64,000 nucleotides of DNA from Pseudomonas sp. ADAK18. GTDB taxonomy: Bacteria; Pseudomonadota; Gammaproteobacteria; Pseudomonadales; Pseudomonadaceae. A program made the translations under genes and the position numbers. The notes beneath the pieces were generated by a model, which saw only the letters and a program-made list of their open reading frames with translations, had not been told where the DNA came from and made no database searches. Every line of letters starts with the position of its first letter. The stretch's first letter is position 1. Where the stretch lies: assembly GCF_012935695.1 (NCBI RefSeq), contig NZ_CP052859.1:661001-725000 (forward strand). The letters run 5' to 3'. Shown one piece after another: positions 53,340 to 61,942 of this stretch.

Positions 53340-54377
53340 TTAAATTTTTTCCGGCTGCCTGTTCCAATGCTTGAACAACGGCTCCGCCAGAAACAACACA
53401 AACAGCAAGCGCATGACCTGCATCGCGGTCACCAACGGCACCGACAATTGCAGGGTTTCCGCTGTCAGGCTCATCTCGGCAATGCCACCGGGCATCATGC
53501 CCAAGGTCAGCGAGCGTAGATCCAGGTGGGTCAAGGCGCTCAAACCCACTGCCGCGAGGGTCGCGATCAACATGGTCAACGCCGTGCCGATCAAGGTACG
53601 GCCCATGAACAGCGGCGCGCGGCGAAAGAATTGCCGGTTGAAGTGGCAACCCAGGCCGCTACCGATCAGCCATTGGCCAATCTGACTGCCGCCGTCGGGC
53701 AAGCCGATGTGCAGGTCCCAGGCCACGCTGGCCGTGGCGGCGACCAACAGCGGTCCAAATAGCCAGGGGTTGGGTTGACGCAAACGCTGCCAACCCCAGG
53801 CCACTAACGCACCCACGGGAAACAGCAGCGCCAGCCAGGCCCAGTCGACGGCTGCCGGATGAAACTGTGGCGTACCGCCTCCCAGCAGATATTTGAAAAT
53901 GGCCGGCACACACAGCACCACCACCAATACCCGCAAACTCTGACCCGCCGCGACGCGGCTGAGTACCGCACCATTGCGGGCGCCGAGGTTGACCATCTCC
54001 CCGGAACCGCCCGGCATGCTGGAGAAAAACGCGGTGGCGCGGTCTTCGCCACTGCGGCGCATCAACCACACGCCGACAATGCTCGACAAGCTGGTCACCA
54101 GCGCGCCAACGAAGATCAAGCCGAAATGGCTCATCACCTGCTCGATCACCACGGGGGTGAAGTGCAGGCCGATACCGATACCCACCACCCATTGGCCGCA
54201 TTTACGCCCGCCAGGAATTTCCGCCAGTTGCCAGGGGGTCAGGCAGCGCACCAGGATGATCGCCAGCAACGAGCCGACCATCCACGGCAGCGGCCAGCCG
54301 ATCTGGCTGGCGAGGTAACCCCCCAGCAGACCGACCAGCGGGGTTCCCCACCAGTTTTTAAAAGTGGCCTCAGACAT
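53340..54377 (-). CDS. AbrB-family membrane protein (PF05145) of the tct operon
   Basis: ATG 54377 lies eight bases inside the tctA end, so translation is coupled; the product is 345 residues. The protein has about ten hydrophobic segments in two similar halves ('MVGSLLAIILVRCLTPWQLA', 'GGSGEMVNLGARNGAVLSR' and later 'MMPGGIAEMSLTAETLQLSV'). The paired 'PGG..EM' motifs are typical of the family once labelled ammonia monooxygenase. These are probable transporters or regulators. Its position suggests a tricarboxylate-linked role. Confidence 0.85.
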   Translation of the reverse strand: MSEATFKNWWGTPLVGLLGGYLASQIGWPLPWMVGSLLAIILVRCLTPWQLAEIPGGRKCGQWVVGIGIGLHFTPVVIEQVMSHFGLIFVGALVTSLSSIVGVWLMRRSGEDRATAFFSSMPGGSGEMVNLGARNGAVLSRVAAGQSLRVLVVVLCVPAIFKYLLGGGTPQFHPAAVDWAWLALLFPVGALVAWGWQRLRQPNPWLFGPLLVAATASVAWDLHIGLPDGGSQIGQWLIGSGLGCHFNRQFFRRAPLFMGRTLIGTALTMLIATLAAVGLSALTHLDLRSLTLGMMPGGIAEMSLTAETLQLSVPLVTAMQVMRLLFVLFLAEPLFKHWNRQPEKI

Positions 54378-55884
54378 CGGCCACGGCACGACGCTGCAGG
54401 GAACGCTTGCGGTAGATACGCACGAGCGGGAACAGCAGCATCAACGCAGTCAGTACCCACACACCGAAGGTGATCGGGCTCGACCAGAGGATTTGCAGTT
54501 CGCCATTGGAGATCGACAGCGCACGGCGCAGGTTCTGTTCCATCAGGCCGCCGAGGATGAAGCCCAGCAGGACCGGCGACAGCGGGAAGTCCAGCTTGCG
54601 CAGGATGTAGCCGAAGATACCAATACCGATCATCAGGAACAGGTCGAAGGTGGTGGCGTGAACGGCATAGACGCCAATCGCGGTGATGATGGCGATCACT
54701 GGCACCAGCGCCCAGTTCGGCACGGCAAGGATGCGGGTGAAGATGCGGATCATCGGGATGTTGAGGATCACCAGCATGATGTTGGCGATAAACAACGAAG
54801 CGATCAGGCCCCAGACGATGTCCGGTTGCTGTTGGAACAACAACGGACCTGGCGTGATGTTGTACAGCGACAGTGCGCCGATCATCACCGCCGTGGTGCC
54901 CGAACCCGGTACGCCGAGCGTCAACATCGGCACTAAGGCGCCGCAGGCGGAAGCACCGATGGCGGTTTCCGGTGCAGCCAGGCCGCGCATGTCGCCCTCG
55001 CCGAATTTACCGCTGGCACCGGCCAGGCGTTTCTCGGTCATGTAGGCAACGGCTGACGCCAAGGTCGCACCGGCACCCGGCAACACGCCCATGATGAAGC
55101 CCAGCAGGCCGCAGCGAATGTTCACCACGAACACCGACGAGGCTTCCTTGAAGTTGAACATCATGCGCCCGGTGGCTTTCACGGCTTCCTGGCCACGGTG
55201 GGTTTTTTCCAGCAACAACAGGATCTCGCTGATGGAGAACAGGCCCAGCACCAGCACTACGAATTGAATACCGTCGGTCAGGTGAATGTTATCGCCGGTG
55301 AAGCGGTACACGCCGCTGTTGGCGTCGATGCCCACCGCTGACAGAAACAGGCCGATCAACGCGGCGACAAAGGTTTTCAGCGGCTTGTCACCGGCCATGC
55401 CGCCCAGGCAGACGATGGCGAACACCATCAGTACGAAATACTCCGCAGGGCCGAAGGCAATTGCCCACTTGGCCAGCAGCGGGGCAAACAGCACCATGCC
55501 GCAGGTGGCAATAAACGCACCGATGAACGAGCTCCAGGCCGACAAGGACAAGGCCACGCCGGCCAGGCCTTTACGGGCCATCGGGTAACCGTCGAGGGTG
55601 GTCATTACGGTGGAGGCTTCGCCCGGAATGTTCAGCAGGATCGAGCTGATCCGGCCGCCGTATTCGCAGCCCAGGTACACGGCCGCCAACAGGATCAAGG
55701 CCGATTCAGGCGGCAGCCCGAGGGCGAACGCGATGGGGATCAACAGCGCCACGCCGTTGATCGGGCCCAGGCCTGGCAACAGGCCGACCACGGTGCCGAT
55801 CAGGGTGCCGCACAGTGCGGTCACCAGGTTGTAAGGGCTCAGCGCGACGCCGAAACCCTGGCCCAAATAGCCAAAAGTATCCAT
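54370..55884 (-). CDS. tctA: Tripartite tricarboxylate transporter, large permease TctA
   Basis: The 504-residue protein has about 12 membrane segments and the TctA signature 'GLLPGLGPINGVALLIPIAF', then 'EYGGRISSILLNIPGEASTV' and 'LPGAGATLASAVAYMTEKRL'. It forms the Na+-dependent membrane channel for citrate-type acids with TctB, fed by periplasmic TctC. It begins one base after the tctB stop. Confidence 0.95.
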   Translation of the reverse strand: MDTFGYLGQGFGVALSPYNLVTALCGTLIGTVVGLLPGLGPINGVALLIPIAFALGLPPESALILLAAVYLGCEYGGRISSILLNIPGEASTVMTTLDGYPMARKGLAGVALSLSAWSSFIGAFIATCGMVLFAPLLAKWAIAFGPAEYFVLMVFAIVCLGGMAGDKPLKTFVAALIGLFLSAVGIDANSGVYRFTGDNIHLTDGIQFVVLVLGLFSISEILLLLEKTHRGQEAVKATGRMMFNFKEASSVFVVNIRCGLLGFIMGVLPGAGATLASAVAYMTEKRLAGASGKFGEGDMRGLAAPETAIGASACGALVPMLTLGVPGSGTTAVMIGALSLYNITPGPLLFQQQPDIVWGLIASLFIANIMLVILNIPMIRIFTRILAVPNWALVPVIAIITAIGVYAVHATTFDLFLMIGIGIFGYILRKLDFPLSPVLLGFILGGLMEQNLRRALSISNGELQILWSSPITFGVWVLTALMLLFPLVRIYRKRSLQRRAVADV

Positions 55885-55885
55885 A

Positions 55886-56344
55886 TCAATTCTCCAGAAC
55901 GTCGAGCAGGCCGAGGGGCAGTGGCACGTCCATGGCTTTATCGAACAGCAGATAAAGGCCGACGCTCATCAAGGTGATGATCACCACGCTGGGCAGCCAG
56001 CGTCCGCCGTACAGGCGGGCCATCGGGATGCCGATCAACATGCTGCTGAGAATGAAACCCAGGGGTTCGAAGGTGCCAGCAAACACCAGCAGCAGTGCTA
56101 CGCAGATGCCGATTTTGATCAGGGTGTCGCGGTCCAGCGGCGGCTCTTCTTCACTGTGTTTGGTCGCTTGCGGACGAATCAGCATGTAGATCAACGCCAG
56201 GCTCATCAGCCCGAGCATCAGCAATGGGTAGGCCCGAGGTCCGACGGGCTCGTAGGAAAATGACGCCTGATACGGCCAGGCCATCAGCGCCAGGCAGGCA
56301 CAAGCCAGCAACAGCACGGCAGCGAAAATGCGTTGTAAGAGCAT
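55886..56344 (-). CDS. tctB: Tripartite tricarboxylate transporter, small permease TctB
   Basis: ATG 56344 with 'AAGGAG' upstream gives 152 residues with four membrane helices ('ACACLALMAWPYQASFSYEP', 'LLLVFAGTFEPLGFILSSML'). This is the usual small TctB subunit. A palindromic repeat separates it from tctC. Confidence 0.9.
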   Translation of the reverse strand: MLLQRIFAAVLLLACACLALMAWPYQASFSYEPVGPRAYPLLMLGLMSLALIYMLIRPQATKHSEEEPPLDRDTLIKIGICVALLLVFAGTFEPLGFILSSMLIGIPMARLYGGRWLPSVVIITLMSVGLYLLFDKAMDVPLPLGLLDVLEN

Positions 56345-56363
56345 GGGGAACTCCTTGGAGACT

Positions 56364-56466
56364 CTTGTAGGCGCGAGCTTGCTCACGAAGAACACAAGGA
56401 TGTCGCGTGTATCCATGCAGCACGCGTCATCGTTGAAGTTTTTCTCGAGCAAGCCCGCTCCCACAG
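56364..56466. repeat. REP-like repeat inside the tct operon
   Basis: The left arm 'CTTGTAGGCGCGAGCTTGCT' and right 'GAGCAAGCCCGCTCCCACAG' are partial complements around about 60 bases. It lies between tctC and tctB and may protect the tctC message from 3' decay, giving more binding protein than permease. Confidence 0.75.
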
Positions 56467-56474
56467 AGGGGCGA

Positions 56475-57458
56475 TTACTGGATCAGGCCGAACTCTTTGG
56501 CCAGCACTTTGTAGTCAGCCACCTGTTTCTTCACGTAGGTGTCCAGCTCTGGGCCGGTCATAGCAAACGGGAACAGCTCGCGCTGGTCACGCAGCTTGGC
56601 GAAGTCTTCGGACGCCAGCAGTTTGTCGAAGGCAGCTTTCCACCAGGCGTAGTCTTCGTCGCTGACTTTTGGCCCGAGGTAGAAGCCACGGACTACCGGC
56701 CAGACGATGTCGTAGCCTTGTTCCTTGGCGGTCGGAATGTTCTTCATTTCCGGCTCGTCCAGGCGTTCCTCGGAGAACACCGCCAGCAGGCGCATGTCAC
56801 CGCTGAGGATGTGCGGCATGGAGTCGGAGATATCGGTACTGCCCACTTGGATATGGCCGCCGAGCAGTGCAGTGGCGATTTCACCGCCGCCTTCCAGTGC
56901 CACGTAACGCAGGTCCCGCGGGTTGATCCCGGCGGCCTTGGCGATCAGCGCGGTTTGCATCCAGTCCTGGCTACCGACGGTGCCGCCGGAACCGATGACC
57001 ACTTTGCTCGGATCTTTCTTCAGCGCCTGGACCAGATCGTCGAGGTTCTTGTAGGGCGAGTCGTTTTTCACTGCGATGGCACCGTAGCTGGTGCCTACCG
57101 CCGCCAGCCAGCGCACGGCGCTTTCGTCGAAGCGACCGAACTTGCCCTGGGCCAGGTTCAGCAGCGAACCGCTGGACCAGGCCACCAACGTGCCAGCGTC
57201 GGCTGGACGCTGAGCCACCACGGCGTTGTAGGCCACTGCACCCACGCCGCCAGGCATGTAGGTCACGCGCATCGGCTTGCTCAGCAGTTTTTCGTTGACC
57301 AGCGCGCTTTGCGCCAGTTTGCAGGTCAGGTCAAAACCACCGCCTGGCGAGGCCGGGGCGATGCATTCCGGGCGCTTGGGCTCGCCGGCGGCCAGCAGTT
57401 GGCCGGCGAACAACATGCAGCCGGCGGCCAGGGCAAATTTACGCAGTGAAAGGGTCAT
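56475..57458 (-). CDS. tctC: Tricarboxylate-binding periplasmic protein TctC (Bug family)
   Basis: ATG 57458 with 'GGAGA' upstream gives 327 residues with a signal peptide ending 'LLAA'. The mature Bug fold shows 'CIAPASPGGGFDLTCKLAQS', 'MPGGVGAVAYNAVVAQRPAD' and 'VIGSGGTVGSQDWMQTALIA'. It binds citrate or a related acid for TctAB. An AACAACAA motif lies just before its ribosome binding site. Confidence 0.94.
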   Translation of the reverse strand: MTLSLRKFALAAGCMLFAGQLLAAGEPKRPECIAPASPGGGFDLTCKLAQSALVNEKLLSKPMRVTYMPGGVGAVAYNAVVAQRPADAGTLVAWSSGSLLNLAQGKFGRFDESAVRWLAAVGTSYGAIAVKNDSPYKNLDDLVQALKKDPSKVVIGSGGTVGSQDWMQTALIAKAAGINPRDLRYVALEGGGEIATALLGGHIQVGSTDISDSMPHILSGDMRLLAVFSEERLDEPEMKNIPTAKEQGYDIVWPVVRGFYLGPKVSDEDYAWWKAAFDKLLASEDFAKLRDQRELFPFAMTGPELDTYVKKQVADYKVLAKEFGLIQ

Positions 57459-57472
57459 GGGTTTCTCCGTCA

Positions 57473-57480
57473 TTGTTGTT
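57473..57480 (-). promoter_or_regulatory. Crc/Hfq motif (AAnAAnAA) in the tctC leader
   Basis: On the minus strand AACAACAA lies 14 bases before the tctC ATG, next to the ribosome binding site, the usual place for Hfq/Crc translational repression. Confidence 0.6.
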
Positions 57481-57493
57481 ATGAGGTGGGCTA

Positions 57494-58786
57494 CTACCAC
57501 AGTGCGACGCTGTAACTGACCAGCAAGCGCACTTCATCCGCATCACGGGCCGAATAGTTGGAGCGGTACGTGGCGTTACGCAGGCGCACGGCCACATCCT
57601 TGAACGTGCCGCTTTGCACCACGTACTTGATCTCGCTGTTGCGTTCCCACTCTTTGCCGGTCTCGCCGTTCTTGAGCTTGATGTTGTCGCCGGACAGGTA
57701 ACGGCTCATGAAACTCAGGCCGGGAATCCCCAGTTTGGCGAAGTCGTAGTCGTAGCGGGCTTGCCAGGAGCGTTCTTCGGCGCCGGCAAAGTCGTTGATC
57801 TGCACGAAGTTGACCAGGTACGGGTCGCTGCCATCCACGTACGGGAAAGCGCTGTCACCGGACATGTGCTGGTAGCCGGCGCTGAGCTTATGGCCATTGA
57901 GGGCATAGCTGAAGATGCCGTTGAGGGATTTGTTATCAATATTGCCGCCGCGCGCGCTGCCGGTGTCATCGCTGATGGCCAGGCGCAGGTCGGCGGCGAA
58001 TGTGCCTGGGCCCACGGGGCGTGAAGCTACGAGGCCGAGGAAGTGCTGGCGGTACACGTCGTCGAGCTGAGCGAAGTGGTAGCTGCCGGTGATCTTGTCG
58101 GCGAACTTGTAGTCCACACCGCCAAAGTTGAAATGCTTGCCGGTGGCACCGCTGACGAAACGGCTGTTCTTATTGTTGAGGGCGATGTCTTCGTAGTTGC
58201 TGTCGTCACGGTCCTTGGCCTTGTCCAGGCGGCCGCCGGTGAACACCAGGTTCTTGAACTCCTTGGAGGTCAGCAGGCCACCGTTGAAGGTCTGCGGCAG
58301 GATACGGCCATCGTTGGGCTTGAGGATCGGCAGTTCGGGGATCAGCGAGCCGATTTTCAGCTCGGTGGCGGAGATCTTCATCTTGCCGGTGACGCCCAGC
58401 TTGGAGTACTGATTGGCCGCGCGCCCGTCATCGTGGGTGGGCAGCAGGCCAGTGCCGGTGCGGTCGGGGCTGGAATCGAGCTTGACCCCGAGCATGCCCA
58501 GCGCATCGACGCCAAAGCCGACGGTACCGTCGGTGTAGCCCGATTGCAGGTTGAGCATGAAGCCTTGGGCCCACTCGTCACGTTTGGATTGCTGCGCGCT
58601 GGTGCCGTCGCGAAAGTCGCGGTTGAAGTACATGTTACGGGTTTCGAGGGTCGCGCTGCTGTCTTCAAAGAAGGCGGCTTGGCCAAGCGGTGAAAAACCG
58701 GCAAGGGCGGCGGCACTGGCGAGGGCGGTCTGGGTCAGGCGAGAAAAACGAACAGGCGGGCAAGCCTGTGGCTGTGAGGACAGCAT
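57494..58786 (-). CDS. OprD-family porin for tricarboxylates (OpdH-like)
   Basis: ATG 58786 gives 430 residues with a long signal peptide ending near 'GQAAF'. The OprD beginning is 'FFEDSSATLETRNMYFNRDF', and 'AQGFMLNLQSGYTDGTVGFG' follows. It ends in a short beta-strand, '...LLVSYSVALW'. It is followed 35 bases later by tctC and is divergent from tctDE, exactly the opdH position in P. aeruginosa, where it admits cis-aconitate and similar acids. Confidence 0.9.
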   Translation of the reverse strand: MLSSQPQACPPVRFSRLTQTALASAAALAGFSPLGQAAFFEDSSATLETRNMYFNRDFRDGTSAQQSKRDEWAQGFMLNLQSGYTDGTVGFGVDALGMLGVKLDSSPDRTGTGLLPTHDDGRAANQYSKLGVTGKMKISATELKIGSLIPELPILKPNDGRILPQTFNGGLLTSKEFKNLVFTGGRLDKAKDRDDSNYEDIALNNKNSRFVSGATGKHFNFGGVDYKFADKITGSYHFAQLDDVYRQHFLGLVASRPVGPGTFAADLRLAISDDTGSARGGNIDNKSLNGIFSYALNGHKLSAGYQHMSGDSAFPYVDGSDPYLVNFVQINDFAGAEERSWQARYDYDFAKLGIPGLSFMSRYLSGDNIKLKNGETGKEWERNSEIKYVVQSGTFKDVAVRLRNATYRSNYSARDADEVRLLVSYSVALW

Positions 58787-58805
58787 CGTTGGAGTACTCC
58801 CGTTA

Positions 58806-58813
58806 TTGTTCTT
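58806..58813 (-). promoter_or_regulatory. Crc/Hfq motif (AAnAAnAA) in the porin leader
   Basis: On the minus strand AAGAACAA lies 19 bases before the porin ATG, just upstream of a 'GGGAG' ribosome binding site. It fits the Hfq/Crc target motif and matches a second one before tctC. Confidence 0.55.
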
Positions 58814-59034
58814 ATTTGACGAAAACGCATCGAGGCGTTTTTCGGGTGCTATCGGTGAAATAGCTCGGCGGACGTAACCCACCGTGGTTGGATGCTAAAG
58901 GGCGAAGCTTTCACTAACCTTTCAGTTGTCTTTCAATGTTTTCGGGCTTCACAGCGCAGGTAGCGCCTGTAAACTCGCGGGCGAGTTGGTCAACAAAGGG
59001 CGGCGCCGTCCACCCCTGAACGAGGTACAGATCC

Positions 59035-59706
59035 ATGCGTGTCCTTCTGGTCGAAGACCATTTGCAGCTAGCCGAAAGTGTCGCCCAGGCGCTCAAGAGC
59101 ACGGGTTTGACCGTCGATGTGCTGCACGATGGGGTAGCGGCGGACCTGGCCTTGAGCAGCGAGGAATATGCGGTGGCAATCCTCGATGTGGGTCTACCGC
59201 GCATGGACGGTTTTGAGGTGCTGGCGCGTTTGCGGGCCCGTGGGAAAAATCTTCCGGTGTTGATGTTGACGGCCCGCAGTGATGTGAAGGACCGGGTTCA
59301 TGGCCTGAATCTGGGCGCTGACGACTACCTGGCCAAGCCCTTCGAACTCACCGAGCTGGAAGCCCGGGTCAAGGCGTTGCTGCGCCGTAGCGTGCTGGGC
59401 GGCGAACGACAGCAAGCATGCGGGGTTTTGGTTTATGACCTGGATACACGGCGCTTTACCTTGGGCAGTGAATTGCTGACCCTGACCTCCCGTGAGCAGG
59501 CGGTGCTGGAAGCCCTGATTGCCCGACCAGGCCGGGTCATGAGCAAGGAGCAACTGGCATCCCAGGTGTTTGGTCTTGATGAAGAAGCCAGCCCCGACGC
59601 CATCGAAATCTATGTTCACCGCCTGCGCAAAAAACTCGACGGTCAGCCGGTGGCCATCGTTACTTTTCGTGGTCTGGGCTATTTGCTGGAAGCCCGCGAT
59701 GCATAA
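59035..59706 (+). CDS. tctD: OmpR-family response regulator TctD
   Basis: The 223-residue protein has a receiver domain with the phosphorylated Asp51 ('VAILDVGLPRMDGFEV') and 'LGADDYLAKPFELTEL'. A winged-helix DNA-binding domain follows ('IEIYVHRLRKKLDGQPVAIV', 'GLGYLLEA'). It is divergent from the porin-tctCBA operon, which it presumably activates. The tctE gene starts within its last codons. Confidence 0.92.
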   Translation: MRVLLVEDHLQLAESVAQALKSTGLTVDVLHDGVAADLALSSEEYAVAILDVGLPRMDGFEVLARLRARGKNLPVLMLTARSDVKDRVHGLNLGADDYLAKPFELTELEARVKALLRRSVLGGERQQACGVLVYDLDTRRFTLGSELLTLTSREQAVLEALIARPGRVMSKEQLASQVFGLDEEASPDAIEIYVHRLRKKLDGQPVAIVTFRGLGYLLEARDA

Positions 59707-61084
59707 GCCCAGCAGCCTGCGTTGGCGCTTGCTGTGGAACCTGGCGTTGTTGCTGGTGGTGCTGATGATTGCCAGTGGTTTGAGCGCTTACTGGAATGGT
59801 CGTGAGGCCGCAGATACGGCCTATGACCGAACGCTGCTGGCATCGGCACGCACCATCGCCGCCGGGCTGTCCCATCGCGACGGCACCCTCAGTGCGGATG
59901 TGCCCTACGTGGCCCTGGATACGTTTGCCTACGACAGCGCCGGACGGATTTATTACCAGGTCAACGATATTAATCAGAAGCTGATTTCCGGCTACGAAAA
60001 CCTGCCCGGCCCACCGCCGGGTACGCCACGCACCGACGACTATCCGGCGCTGGCGCGGTTCTACAACGCCAAGTACCAGGGGCAGAATGTGCGGGTGGTG
60101 AGCCTGCTCAAGGCCGTGTCCGAGCCGAACATGAACGGTATGGCGGAAATCCGCGTGGCAGAAACCGATGAGGCACGGGTCAGCATGGCGCGTAGCCTGA
60201 TGGCAGACACCTTGTTGCGCCTGGGCATGCTGGCCATTGGCGCGTTGTTGTTGGTGTGGTTCGCGGTCAGCGCCGCGCTGCGGCCGCTGGAGCGTTTGCG
60301 CACGGCGGTGGAGGAGCGTCAGCCAGATGATTTGCGGCCGTTGCCATTGGTGGAGGTACAACATGAGTTGGGGCCTTTGGTACGTTCCCTCAACCATTTC
60401 ACCGAACGTTTGCGTGGGCAGTTCGAACGTCAGGCGCAATTTATCGCGGATGCTGCCCATGAGCTTCGTACACCGTTAGCGGCACTCAAGGCCCGCCTGG
60501 AACTGGGCTTGCGCGCCGAAGACCCGACGACCTGGCGCAGTACCTTGGAAACGGCCGCCCAAGGCACCGATCGTCTGACCCACCTTGCCAACCAGTTGCT
60601 GTCCCTGGCCCGTATCGAAAACGGTGCCCGGGCGATTGCTGAAGGTGGCGCACAGCTGCTCGATCTCAGTCAGTTGGCTCGGGAGCTGGGCATGGCCATG
60701 GCACCCTTGGCCCACGCCCGCGGCGTCGCCCTGGCGCTGGAGGCGGATGAACCGGTTTGGCTACGGGGCGAGCCGACCTTGTTGAACGAGCTGTTGAGCA
60801 ACCTAGTGGACAATGCCCTGGCCCACACGCCACCGGGCGGTAATGTGATCCTGCGGGTTGCCGCGCCGGCGGTACTGGAGGTCGAAGACGACGGTCCGGG
60901 AATCCCGCTGGATGAGCGGGATCGGGTGTTCGAGCGCTTTTATCGGCGCAATCAACTGGGCATGGGGTCGGGGCTGGGCCTGGCGATTGTCGGGGAAATC
61001 TGCCGGGCGCATCTGGCGCAGATCAGCTTGCATGATGGTGAGTTGGCGGGGTTGAAAGTACGGGTGAGCTTTAACGCAGGATAG
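59699..61084 (+). CDS. tctE: Sensor histidine kinase TctE
   Basis: The 461-residue membrane kinase has helices at about 9-31 and 170-190 flanking a periplasmic sensor. A HAMP-like linker follows, then a dimerisation domain with His254 ('FIADAAHELRTPLAALKARL') and an ATPase domain ('NLVDNALAHTPPGG', 'DDGPGIP', 'GSGLGLAIV'). It overlaps tctD by eight bases and should sense external tricarboxylates. Its stop directly abuts the convergent HDOD gene. Confidence 0.92.
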   Translation: MHKPSSLRWRLLWNLALLLVVLMIASGLSAYWNGREAADTAYDRTLLASARTIAAGLSHRDGTLSADVPYVALDTFAYDSAGRIYYQVNDINQKLISGYENLPGPPPGTPRTDDYPALARFYNAKYQGQNVRVVSLLKAVSEPNMNGMAEIRVAETDEARVSMARSLMADTLLRLGMLAIGALLLVWFAVSAALRPLERLRTAVEERQPDDLRPLPLVEVQHELGPLVRSLNHFTERLRGQFERQAQFIADAAHELRTPLAALKARLELGLRAEDPTTWRSTLETAAQGTDRLTHLANQLLSLARIENGARAIAEGGAQLLDLSQLARELGMAMAPLAHARGVALALEADEPVWLRGEPTLLNELLSNLVDNALAHTPPGGNVILRVAAPAVLEVEDDGPGIPLDERDRVFERFYRRNQLGMGSGLGLAIVGEICRAHLAQISLHDGELAGLKVRVSFNAG

Positions 61085-61906
61085 TCAGTAAAACATCGAC
61101 CGTGCTTCATCCAGGTCGGTATTGAACGTACGGCTTTGCGGGTCGATGCGCAGCTTTTTGAAGGCCGGCAAGGTCGACAGGGGCACCGTGGCCAGCGGGT
61201 GATCAGTGCCTTTGTGGCAATACAGAACCGCTACCTGGACAACATCGATGTAATCGAGTTTTTCAGAGTCGCGTGTCAGGTCCAGATATTGCCCCGGCAC
61301 GTCCACCAACATCTCCGGAAAGTCCCAGACCCGCAGCAGTTTATCCCCCAGCAGCGGGTGGATGCTTTCAATCACATGGTTGAGGCTGACCGGATCGGCC
61401 AGCAGCTCGTAGCGATCTTCGGCATAGGTCAGGATCGGCAGCACGCCAATCTGATGCACCAGGCCACCGAGAGCCGCTTGGTCAGGTTTCAGTTGGCTGT
61501 GATTACGACACAGGGCATAGCTGACGCCCGCCACTTCCAGGCTGCGGCGCCAGACATCGCGCATCTTTTGTTCGACGACATCGGAGCGGGCGTGGAAGAT
61601 CTGCTCCATTACCAGGCCGATGGCCAGATTGCTGCTGTAGTTGGTGCCCAGCCGGGTGATGGCGGTGTGCAGGTCGGTGACTTCCTGGGTCGCCCGCAGC
61701 AACGGGCTGTTGACCACTTTGATCAGCCGCGCCGACAGGGCGGTGTCGCGGCCGATCACTTTGCTCAAACGGCTGATGCTGATCTCCGGGTCTTCAGCGG
61801 CCTGACGAATTTTCAGGGCCACTTCCGGTAACGTTGGCAGAACCAGGTCATCGTTATCGATGGCCTCAACCAAAGCCTGTTGGACTTTTTCCGCCAGCTT
61901 GTTCAT
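61085..61906 (-). CDS. HDOD-domain protein
   Basis: The 273-residue protein is essentially one HDOD domain: 'LPTLPEVALKIRQAAEDPEI', 'SRLSKVIGRDTALSARLIKV', 'LGTNYSSNLAIGLVMEQIF' and 'LGGLVHQIGVLPILTYAED'. HDOD proteins are non-catalytic relatives of HD-GYP proteins and act in signalling. The role of this one is not known. Confidence 0.92.
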   Translation of the reverse strand: MNKLAEKVQQALVEAIDNDDLVLPTLPEVALKIRQAAEDPEISISRLSKVIGRDTALSARLIKVVNSPLLRATQEVTDLHTAITRLGTNYSSNLAIGLVMEQIFHARSDVVEQKMRDVWRRSLEVAGVSYALCRNHSQLKPDQAALGGLVHQIGVLPILTYAEDRYELLADPVSLNHVIESIHPLLGDKLLRVWDFPEMLVDVPGQYLDLTRDSEKLDYIDVVQVAVLYCHKGTDHPLATVPLSTLPAFKKLRIDPQSRTFNTDLDEARSMFY

Positions 61907-61942
61907 TTCTAATCTCTAGGGTGCTGCAAAAAAGTACGGCGA

